This document shows positions 33,001 to 41,261 of a stretch of DNA of 64,000 bases, piece after piece. The stretch spans positions 763,913 through 827,912 of the forward strand of contig NW_026261572.1 of the NCBI RefSeq assembly GCF_000165395.2, read 5' to 3'. The notes below the pieces were generated by a model, which was given only the letters and a program-made list of their open reading frames with translations, searched no databases and was not told the DNA's origin. The position numbers and the translations under genes were made by a program. Within the stretch, counting starts at the first letter, position 1. Each line of letters starts with the position of its first letter. This DNA is from Babesia bovis T2Bo (taxonomy: Eukaryota > Apicomplexa > Aconoidasida > Piroplasmida > Babesiidae).

Positions 33001-36000
33001 TATGGATGCTCAGTGCTTGGCATCATGGTATGTTGAATATGTCACATACTTCTTTAGAAATGGAGTCTAGCAACGTAACGCATGGATTGGATCTGTCATA
33101 CTTAAATAATCTAAGGCGACATGTCCATGTGAATGCACACAAGTCCAACGATCTTTACAACCCTTTCCAATCACAGTTACTTTGTGAGATGTTTGGCTAC
33201 GTCCTGAAAACCGTATTTCATGCTATAAACGATTTTGAGTTTGCTGACAGTGCGGAGCGTTTCTGTATGGTTGAAGATATAGCTGAAATAGCACAGCTTA
33301 CTTGTGGTATATTTCGTGTTTACAACTACGATAATGGCAAACCCTTTTCGGCGGCATCCGATAGCCAAGTTCCTGAAGATCATTGGGCCCAAGGTCTTAA
33401 TGAGTTGATCAATCGCATACTTTTGATTCTTTCTGGGTCCAGTTACATCATGGGTGTTGTGAATGCTTTGACATTCCAGATGGATCTTTTGAAATACCAC
33501 CAAGGGCCATTGGGCGCTTCCCTTGTTATGGTAAACCCTTTGAAGTTCAGCGAGATGAGTCTTTCATTCTTTACGCTGCGCAGTATATTACATCGACGTA
33601 TGGGTGTAGTGATGCTGTCGAGTACTAAAGACCTAGGATTTTACGCATCGCAGTGTAAATTGAATTATCGATATCGGTGGTTAAGATTTCATGAAAACAC
33701 TTCGCTTATGGGTCAATCAAAGCGTATACTGGCTGTGAAATTGAAGTTTTTAAGAAACTTGTATGTGATTGCGCTCCCCAAGAACCGCAACCCGCTGTTT
33801 AATACTTTGGCAGAAACTTTGGGATCACCACTATTCTTGAGATGCCGCAATGGAACGGACCATCGTGGGAAGTTTATAACATCCCATGATCAACTACTGG
33901 ACCCAAAGGATCCAGTTGTTTATTTTTCGAGGCACCAGATGGACTTGCTGCGTGCCAGTCTTCCACAGGCATCAGTGGTAACATCAATTGTGTTTCACAC
34001 TTATACAACCGGTTTTGCCTCTACTGCTACTGACATTCTATCACTATATCTGCTTCTGTCTGACCAATTCAAGCTTCAACGGGGTGTTTACAACGAATCA
34101 ACCGTTGATAACTCTCGCATCATGTTAAATCAGTTGGCCAATACACGAGGTCATTACGATATCATTTCTCATACTGACAAAGACGAGATTTGCTTCTATG
34201 AGCATTTGATATCTGTTTGCTTGGATGGTAGAAAACGCAGTTATGAATTGCGAGTATCTATTATGCAGTATCTGAATGTAGCCCTAAGTACGTGCAGTGG
34301 TATGGAAATGCTCTGGGATAACAATGGCGTGGATGTTAAGGCTCTTTTGGACTTTGTGGACTCTATGTTGAGATTGCATTTACTACATGGTCATGGGCAT
34401 AGTTTGGGTGATGTTACAATAGCACAGCATGCCCTTTTAATATTGCCCCGCTTGATTGAATTGTCCAAGGGTACCCAGAACTACTGCTGGGAGACTATAA
34501 CGTTTTCACTCAATGTTCTCATTGAGTTATGGCGTAGCTTTGATTCCAATTTGTTTTTAGATGCGGATACAACCTTTTATCAACAGGGTGCAGCCCCTCG
34601 CAGCACCATGGCAAAAGAGTCATGGTTCGACAAAGTCGTCCCTGATCTTAATGTACACATGTCGGATTCTTTGGTCGAACGTCGTTTGGGACTTCTGCGC
34701 ATAATGGGTGCTGTCTATGCCATTTTAGACAGCTTGAATGCGTATCTATTACATTCAAAGTTACGTTCTACTGATCCTCCAGACGAGTTTTTGCATCTAT
34801 TATCTTCAGTTAGCATGAACTGGGAATTTATGGATACCCTATTCCCTATAGTTTTTTATGATTCCGGATTTATACATTCCTATGTAAAGAACGATGTTAC
34901 TGAGCGAAAGATGGGCCATTATTATCGTTTAGGCTTATGGTTGGGTGAGGATTGTTTAGATCCTCTTTCACGGCTTTTGCACCATCTATACGACATGAAG
35001 ATTTCTCATCATCATTTGCTGATGCAAGGTGACTCCCTGTACGGTGTTGAGCCTTTTGATATTACATCGATGCTAGGACGGTTGAACCGTTGCAACTCTC
35101 AGGCGCCTCATAAAAAAATTGACAATCTCATATCCTCCAACAGGCTAAATATAAATCGTTATGCTAATATGCTAGGCGAAATGGTTGGTCCATCTGAATC
35201 CAATGCTTTGAAAAGTCGTAAATATGAACTAACTTCTGGCGCCACAGCTGTTATGCCATCCGATCCTGGATTTCACACGCCATTTTATACCTTTGGCACT
35301 GCGTATGAGTTTGGTCACAATTACCTTGTGGACGTTGAAAAGTTTCACCACCTCTCTGTGATATTGATTACATCATCAGACGACAAGGCCAATGTCTTAT
35401 ATTCCGAGGGTATGGGTATAGTACGTCGGCATATCGAATTGATTCCTTATATAGAGTCGTTGAATGATCTTAAAGTGATGCTGTTGCGTCAGTTATGCAA
35501 TTTGGTGACAAACTTCCGTTCACAAAAGCCTGCCATTTATTCCAGGATGCGAGGTCTATTGGACAATGATGTGGCTACACGTGATAATGCTAATATCGCT
35601 ATCGGAAATCACATGGAACCTTTTAAGATGTACGTGTTTAATGTGGCCATGATGCTTCATTTTATTATGACTCTTCCCAGTTGTTTGTCTGAGCACCCTT
35701 TATACATTGGGCTATTCATTGACCTTTTGCATTTAATTCTGGAAGGAGGCTTGGACATCATGGAGCTGGAACCGAGCTTTTCAAATTATTACGAATGCTA
35801 CCGTTCATCACATCAGTCTGACGAAAGTGGTTCCGATTTGGGCATTTCCCAAGATGGGTCCAACGTGACCAAAGGTTGCGACAAGGACAAAGTAGCTCAA
35901 GAGTTCCGTTCTTTTGCCTTAAATGTATTTTCTGGTCTACTTGTTCAGATATCTCACTATATTTTAGAGTTTAGCAGGCATTTTTACAATGTGTTGGATG

Positions 36001-38468
36001 TTGATTTCAGACCTAAAACTTCATATAGACGTTCGCTTCGTGTGAGGGTGGCAGCACTTTCATCATGTGTTGGACCTGGTGAACTCTTTAGCGCCGAGGA
36101 AGAAGGTATGTACATTGGTGATGCATCCAGTTCAGGAAATCGCGAATGCGTTTGCAAAACTATTGTCGGTAAGACAGTGGTTTTATGCAATGCAACTGTA
36201 TGGCTTCATTTTATGTTATGTTCCTTTTTCAATTCAATGTATCGCATTACTTCATCGGTTGCTAAGGCATGTTACAAGGCTGAGCCTCGTGATATCGATG
36301 ATGGTGCTATCGAATGCCATCAACGTATGACTACTTACGCCTCTAAAGCTCTTTACGATACTTGCATTAAAAAGATTGATGCACTGCGCACTGCAAATGA
36401 TCGTTTACTTCAATGTTTTGCTGATGCTGGTTGCAACACCTTGCGGAGTACGGAGGTTGAGTCTGCATTTGTCTTTATAATGGGCCCCTACTCAAGCTTG
36501 TTGACTTTGCAATCTATTGTTTTAAGTGATATAAACTCAGATTATACGAAAGATGTTTGTTATCCATATGTGGTGCAACTAGTTGATGCATTGACGAAGC
36601 TTCCTTACAGCACTTCAGCGTGCATATCACCAAGCATTGTTAAATATGGCGACTTTGTGAACTCCAGTGTTTTGACTAAGTGTGACAAGATGTATATGGC
36701 TGAATGTTTGCGCGGTATGTCTAAGGGTTTGATACGTTATGAGAACTGCAATTGGCTTCGTACTTTACTCTACAAGTTGTTTGAGCGTTTTAATGTTATC
36801 TTGTTGCACGGGATTTCATCTATGTCAGTCCTCAATGGCTTCATTGAATGCCAGTTAATACAAAGGTTGTACTTGTATTCTTTCCTGTGTCAGTTTGTTC
36901 AGCCTCTGCAACATGTAAATCCCAAGTCACTCCTATCCAACTTCTCAGCACATACTCTTGATGGCACCGTTGGCAATTGCTTAGAGGTCATGGAGAGCAA
37001 TGTAGCCACTTGGTACCCAGCCTACCAGGTTTATAGTGATGGTGAGGCTGTGAGGTGCCCATATCACCTCTTACATTGTGGACTACTCAGGTTTGTTTCT
37101 GAGTTGTGCAGCTATCACAGTAGCACCAATGCAATGAAGAATTCGAACATGGAGTCTATGTCTACTGTAATGCCTCTACTACTGAGTGTGGTTCACTTGT
37201 TGCGTCAACGGTGTATGCATGTGTTGACATCTGATTTAACCCTGGCCACTATGGAGGAGTGCTACGTTATATTTACCATTTTACGTCAGATATGTAGTTG
37301 GCGTCGGCTACCCGATTCGGATAGTGCATTAATGCCTGAGTTGTTGCGTTGTTCAATGCAATACTGCTCTAACCTCATACAAGCCTTCCAAAATGGTCTG
37401 GATAAGATTTACGACCAGATTCCACCAAAGACTGTGGATGAGGGCATACTTTCAACGAAACATGGCCTAGAAACTAAGGTATCGTCAGGAAACAAATCAC
37501 CTGATGCATTAACCATGAACAACTCACGCCAAGTTTATCGACAGCGCTGCTTATATCTTGCACTGAAAACTGTGGAATCATTCATTACGTTCTTGTTGAA
37601 CACTGACATCACATTAGGCTGTGTAAATCAGTTACCACCAACACTGGAAGCATTCTTGAAAAGTGGAGACCCTGCTAATTGTCGCCGTATGTGCGGTGTT
37701 GATCGTGTCGTCTTCCAGTCTGTACTCCGCGGACAACCTGTGTCCAAGCCTGTGTTATGCACTCGAGATGACATGTCGAAAGCAGGTCCTAACGACCCTA
37801 CTTTTGAATTGATGTGCGATGCTCTTGGTACTTGTGTGGATCTCTACCTTTGGTCCTTGCGTGTCTACAGGGAGTTGCGTGGCAGCAGCAAAGAACCATT
37901 CCTTCTTGGGTTCCGTCAAGATGCGGAGGGCGGCGTTCACGTGGCTCTGAGTTTGTACAGTACTTTGGGTGGTGATTATTTCCGAAATGGCGTTGATAGC
38001 ATTGATTGCCTAGTCTACGAGAATGTTTCTGTTCGTGCTCATAACCATGTGGATGTAGTTCCATCTCAGGTACCACTCGTTGAGTTTCAGTCTCTTTTTG
38101 GGTGTGTCATTGAGAAAAGTGCTCTTTTCTGCGCTAGTGCTGTCAATACGATTTTTTTGCAAAACCAACTTTACACTCACGACGAATCACGTTCCAGAGG
38201 TCTTATAGATGGGCGTACCAAAGTAATCCCATCTTCTGGATTAAACAACAATTATATTGGTTTGCTTCAGCCATCATCATCGCGGCTTCACAGCACGTTG
38301 ACACTTTTGCACAATGCCTTTTCTGAGGTTGCTTCGAAATCCACTTACCTATCGGATTCTACTGTCGAATTTTGCAAGATGTTGGGTGAGCAGATAGACA
38401 CTCGTATAGTTCAATCTAAGATGCTGTACGATGTTTTTGGTGACAGTTATGTCTACTTGGAGCGTTAA
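30006..38468 (+). CDS. Giant 2,820-residue alpha-helical protein, possibly a large scaffold nucleoporin
   Basis: This is one uninterrupted 8.46-kb frame from an ATG five bases into the block. After a Ser/Thr-rich N-terminal 60 residues, the whole protein is an alternation of leucine-rich amphipathic helices (ILDELLATLWTLGYLALQ, FAFTGFLKNLSIG, LIELSKGTQNYCWETITFSLNVL) with polar loops. I see no catalytic motif, coiled coil or membrane segment. Size and helical-solenoid character resemble the Nup188/Nup192/Nup205 family of inner-ring nucleoporins. Other giant solenoids (HEAT-repeat proteins) are equally possible by eye. A 30-nt GT...AG stretch at about 36105-36134 lacks stops and could be an in-frame intron. 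The ORC5 gene starts only 79 nt downstream. Confidence 0.7.
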   Translation: MSYSRWPTTSPVSGISAATSSYDPMVIPTNDATTAAMLQRTMQKNSDRSHPAEGSMSILQRYNGALEMLRNRLWNSTAKGNLSFEEPDDGEPTSSELPWNDGDDSHIISVERDLSVRSALRLKHLLQSGNTVPSAVLDAVLSHDKVVHRLRSLNDIFTFGKRLYLPEEEMDINVINAIRTALPLFNGSCVPLVMWPSTDPSLHDNERVRIEESTVFEALQIYCLHKHNREVYIERSRSSASMNESSGSLAIDMTDVVVVREISDTILDELLATLWTLGYLALQMHPVGSDQLRPYACAILSNPEEIVSRLWKMYLSFTEHLKLRFLHIKDVDVSLKDNLHGRLIVEAHRVAILQCAIVKTLLDIHIGTRNMTLEEYQRYATHFESRNFTGAFAIVRNVMGDDDSKGSQLLNHAIHELQALGTMLLSSFFLYRGFGADKISSCDNSFVSEATTYMYSQLTLMDNGDTNKSRAMLIFAFTGFLKNLSIGDSACNADLQFIEKASAHLESYVSSLEWLALSRDCFGRSNCSPSATITQFPCRLLLLESIASVIDIFGVKRVPHLESVVNALCIVVDRDNTPDLAYQATKLSLMERIGEYLMSNFPFGLSSLFQLFGAFLPFCGSHVDDENIVDIDNDHTSMDIVVRILLSKFDSIVISPLTSPVEYKSDTGEIEVTEDIYLDVQLLQMLGLDKRLLLDKWFSWEMSNSICVIRAGIMGKPVLVNDLRNLSWNATASPLGDDQDLWVVDADVSTSTSNGNISALWMQEASLENTGVNKSGLRGCHFELNDAITFEIYSNSGNAKSQKNMTGHFTLLRALWLVWRGCIMYIVHTGRELPHQALGTFVTVNSLLTGIISRFPRLISMIEDHINVTFCMNESNSRYPFGPSSIIFHYTLLYLVCLKHLQLHVMLPEVIDAIRSFLQPTYVIPVGENVTEVEFHRYWIFLQSLESCSQFLTDDHGLSMFAFLERILHEEERPLRTYPVTRGILKFFKELLIQCPPELWMLSAWHHGMLNMSHTSLEMESSNVTHGLDLSYLNNLRRHVHVNAHKSNDLYNPFQSQLLCEMFGYVLKTVFHAINDFEFADSAERFCMVEDIAEIAQLTCGIFRVYNYDNGKPFSAASDSQVPEDHWAQGLNELINRILLILSGSSYIMGVVNALTFQMDLLKYHQGPLGASLVMVNPLKFSEMSLSFFTLRSILHRRMGVVMLSSTKDLGFYASQCKLNYRYRWLRFHENTSLMGQSKRILAVKLKFLRNLYVIALPKNRNPLFNTLAETLGSPLFLRCRNGTDHRGKFITSHDQLLDPKDPVVYFSRHQMDLLRASLPQASVVTSIVFHTYTTGFASTATDILSLYLLLSDQFKLQRGVYNESTVDNSRIMLNQLANTRGHYDIISHTDKDEICFYEHLISVCLDGRKRSYELRVSIMQYLNVALSTCSGMEMLWDNNGVDVKALLDFVDSMLRLHLLHGHGHSLGDVTIAQHALLILPRLIELSKGTQNYCWETITFSLNVLIELWRSFDSNLFLDADTTFYQQGAAPRSTMAKESWFDKVVPDLNVHMSDSLVERRLGLLRIMGAVYAILDSLNAYLLHSKLRSTDPPDEFLHLLSSVSMNWEFMDTLFPIVFYDSGFIHSYVKNDVTERKMGHYYRLGLWLGEDCLDPLSRLLHHLYDMKISHHHLLMQGDSLYGVEPFDITSMLGRLNRCNSQAPHKKIDNLISSNRLNINRYANMLGEMVGPSESNALKSRKYELTSGATAVMPSDPGFHTPFYTFGTAYEFGHNYLVDVEKFHHLSVILITSSDDKANVLYSEGMGIVRRHIELIPYIESLNDLKVMLLRQLCNLVTNFRSQKPAIYSRMRGLLDNDVATRDNANIAIGNHMEPFKMYVFNVAMMLHFIMTLPSCLSEHPLYIGLFIDLLHLILEGGLDIMELEPSFSNYYECYRSSHQSDESGSDLGISQDGSNVTKGCDKDKVAQEFRSFALNVFSGLLVQISHYILEFSRHFYNVLDVDFRPKTSYRRSLRVRVAALSSCVGPGELFSAEEEGMYIGDASSSGNRECVCKTIVGKTVVLCNATVWLHFMLCSFFNSMYRITSSVAKACYKAEPRDIDDGAIECHQRMTTYASKALYDTCIKKIDALRTANDRLLQCFADAGCNTLRSTEVESAFVFIMGPYSSLLTLQSIVLSDINSDYTKDVCYPYVVQLVDALTKLPYSTSACISPSIVKYGDFVNSSVLTKCDKMYMAECLRGMSKGLIRYENCNWLRTLLYKLFERFNVILLHGISSMSVLNGFIECQLIQRLYLYSFLCQFVQPLQHVNPKSLLSNFSAHTLDGTVGNCLEVMESNVATWYPAYQVYSDGEAVRCPYHLLHCGLLRFVSELCSYHSSTNAMKNSNMESMSTVMPLLLSVVHLLRQRCMHVLTSDLTLATMEECYVIFTILRQICSWRRLPDSDSALMPELLRCSMQYCSNLIQAFQNGLDKIYDQIPPKTVDEGILSTKHGLETKVSSGNKSPDALTMNNSRQVYRQRCLYLALKTVESFITFLLNTDITLGCVNQLPPTLEAFLKSGDPANCRRMCGVDRVVFQSVLRGQPVSKPVLCTRDDMSKAGPNDPTFELMCDALGTCVDLYLWSLRVYRELRGSSKEPFLLGFRQDAEGGVHVALSLYSTLGGDYFRNGVDSIDCLVYENVSVRAHNHVDVVPSQVPLVEFQSLFGCVIEKSALFCASAVNTIFLQNQLYTHDESRSRGLIDGRTKVIPSSGLNNNYIGLLQPSSSRLHSTLTLLHNAFSEVASKSTYLSDSTVEFCKMLGEQIDTRIVQSKMLYDVFGDSYVYLER

Positions 38469-38547
38469 TCTGTCAGGCTTGTGCTTGCACATCATGCTTG
38501 TGGCATAACCATCAATTAATTTTACATCGCACGTTGTTTATATATAA

Positions 38548-40329
38548 ATGCCTAATGAAGTGGTTACACATTCTTCTGGATTCCATGAGGAATCTGCATT
38601 TATTCGTTTGTTAGGTGACGTAAGTTTTCTCTTGTCTTGTACACACCATGTCACAGTTTTCTGATCCTGTTCCATTAATCCAGGTAATCGGCTTGTGCAC
38701 GAATGAGTGGTGTAAGGATGCGGAATCTTATTTATCAGAGAAGGGTGTGCCATTTGCCGCGCTTGACTGTGCAGTCTTTGCAGGTGTGTTACTTCTATAA
38801 TGAAGAATCTCTATCGCAGCCACAGAATGCCGCAGCGAGAATCAATCGGCGCTTATAACATGGAAGTTCACATGCTTTACAAAGCAACTTCTTCATAGTG
38901 CATCTTCGGCATTCCCTTTGGAATCACATCGCATTGCTAAGTTGAAGAAGCACGAGATACACAATTGCCTGGATTTCGTACATCTTGTTCATTCGATTAC
39001 AAAGACTACAGTGGGATATACTGAGGAAAATGGCATACGTTGCGTTGTATTGCTGATAAAGGACTACCAGGCGTTACTATCTCATGAGCATTCATTGTTC
39101 AACACACTTTTACGCATACACGAAAAGCTTTCACGTTTCCCTGCCACTGAATCGTGAGTTTACAAGTTATTCTGGCTTTTATGTTTCTTAGTCTTTGTGA
39201 TAAGAAGGTAGTGGTGGTTTTCGTCGGTCCTCATCCTATTCCTCCCGAGGTCACCAAGGGTGACTTTGCTATCCCTCTTATTCAGCTCTCAGTTTCTGAT
39301 CAAAATGGTCTTACTGATCGGATTGGTACCAAGAATTTGGATTATGCGATTCAGAAGGCTCAGGAACAGGTGCATGGTATAAGCACTGATAATGCTGAGT
39401 TTCTTTGGAAGGGGTTTGTACAATATTTCGTGGGCACCGTTTACCCCTGGTATAAAACAGACCCTTTATCAATGGAGCTTTATTGCAGGTGAGGGTCCAT
39501 ATATTCACTAACCTAATGCTTTAGAATGCTATGGATGATATTCTTAGAACCTTTGCAAGGGTCGGAACTCCCCGGGGATAACGATTTGGATGACTGTTTG
39601 CATCACCTTTGCAAAAGTGTGGACATTCATATTAACAACATAACAAAACACTGTCGCAGTAGGTTCACTAGCGAGCTATTCAATTCCGCGGTATCTGAAA
39701 CGTTTATCCAACGAAAACGTCTTGACAAGTTTAATGGCAGCCGGCTGTCAAAATACCTTCTTATCGGTGCCGCCATTTCTACCATGTGCCACCCTTATCA
39801 GATAAGACGCCGCTTGCGTAAACTCAAGGTTCGAGATATTGGTTCAGATGGTGCATTTTGGCGCCGTAGGCATAGGTTTGAATTTTGGTCTTGGATCGCC
39901 AACACCGAGTGGGTGTATGCTTCCAATGAAGGGGAGGGGATAAAGTTGGACCACATTTTATATGACCAGGTAGGTGGATACAATGTACATCATTACGTAT
40001 GCAGATGCTATGGGTGATATCTGAGGGTTACGTCAAGCCGCTGAGTAACATAAGCTTGTGGCGTCGTTTACCAGCGTCCCGCAGTGCTGCCCTTTGGCAT
40101 GTAACTGATACACCACCCTCTGCGGATCAGCCCTGGAGAGATTTTATGCTTCAAAATCGCAATATAGGCAGCAATTCATACTTGGGTCATATAATGTGTG
40201 CTTCAGCTCGTTTTATTTTCTGCGTAAGTTGCGTTCAAACTTTGATAAAATGATTCACAGGCACCTAAAGATCTAATTCTTTCGATAGTAAAGGACCTCA
40301 GCATTGATATGGATCAGTTTTTTTTCTGA
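38548..40329 (+). CDS. ORC5: Origin recognition complex subunit 5-like protein (seven exons)
   Basis: Exons 38548-38619, 38657-38783, 38820-39153, 39192-39488, 39525-39969, 40005-40223 and 40261-40329 give 520 residues; introns are 35-38 nt. The N-terminus has the ORC5 arrangement: a strand before the Walker A position (PVPLIQVIGLCTNEWC, with no GxxGxGKT) and then FAALDCAVFATECRS, where ORC5 proteins have the 'vNCvEc' strand. A beta strand (KVVVVFVGPHPIPPEV) and IPLIQLSV follow. The C-terminal part has RLSKYLLIGAAISTMCHPYQIRR, the diagnostic ORC5 'sKyLLiAAylASynp' segment. ORC5 helps load MCM helicase at origins. The missing P-loop lysine implies no ATP hydrolysis. A 64-nt alternative for intron 1 (acceptor at 38683) would delete nine residues. 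Confidence 0.78.
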
Positions 40330-40402
40330 TGTGTTGTTGTTGTGACCAGCAGACACTCCATGCGGGTAACGCATACATCGTTGGCATTCAATATAATAAA
40401 TT

Positions 40403-41258
40403 ATGCACCTTCGTTCGTTAGTATTCTCTCCTGCGGTACACCCCGCTATTTTACCCTATATTCGTCGTTTTACTACTCCTTCTTATGATATTTTCAAAAA
40501 GTTGAAGGACAGTTCCGATGGCGGTGACTCTAGTAGCCAATCTGCCAGCGCCGGTAGGCGCAAGCCTTCAGACAGGGTACGGATATATTTTGATTATCTT
40601 GCAATTTTGCAATAGGTCATACGTCTAGTTGACGAGATACTTAATCTCACATTGATAGAATCTGCTGACCTCTGTGACCTCTGTCAAGAGCGTCTAGCCG
40701 GTTAGTTTCTGTTGCTAATCCTTGTTATTAACAATCAATTCAGGTCCTAACGTTAATGGTGGCTTTATTCCTGGAAGGTCTCCATTTCCTCATCCGCACA
40801 CTTTCTTCTCAGGTATGTCGCTTGGTATATTGCTATCTAGCATTCAGGTGTTGGCATGATGCCCGAGCGATTATCACCTATGGGTGTGATGTAAGTGTAT
40901 GTTACACACAATTAAAGAAGTACAGGCCACAGCCAGTTGCTGCTACTGTTGAAACTGCAGAGCCGCCTCCAGCGGAGACTCCTCAACCTACAAAACCAGG
41001 TTAGCTATTCTAACCAGGGATCTAATGTGTATTTCAGCCCAGAAGAGCACTGGCACTCTCACTTTGGTTGGTTTCGACGCCACAAAGAAAATCGCTCTCA
41101 TCAAGCTTGTTCGTACAATCACTGGTTTGGGGTTACGCGAATCTAAGGAACTAGTGGAAAGCGCTCCTCGCCAGCTTAAAAAAGACCTTCCTTTGGAGGA
41201 AGTACAGAAACTCGCCCAGGATTTGGAGGCTGCGGGTGCTACTATAAAGATTGATTAA
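40403..41258 (+). CDS. MRPL12: Mitochondrial ribosomal protein bL12m (L7/L12), six exons
   Basis: Exons 40403-40576, 40616-40700, 40744-40812, 40848-40890, 40926-40999 and 41038-41258 give 221 residues; introns are 35-43 nt. The first 60 residues look like an organellar presequence (MHLRSLVFSPAVHP, FTTPSYDIFKK). The N-terminal dimerisation helix reads VIRLVDEILNLTLIESADL. A Pro/Ala/Glu-rich hinge (TAEPPPAETPQPTKP) leads to the compact C-terminal domain, with KKIALIKLVRTITGLGLRESK and LVESAPRQLKKDL ending in AGATIKID. This is the stalk protein that recruits GTPase factors. Mitochondrial rather than apicoplast location is inferred from the presequence and absence of a signal peptide. It is 73 nt after ORC5, and only 3 nt separate its stop codon from that of the convergent gene. 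Confidence 0.85.
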
Positions 41259-41261
41259 TCG

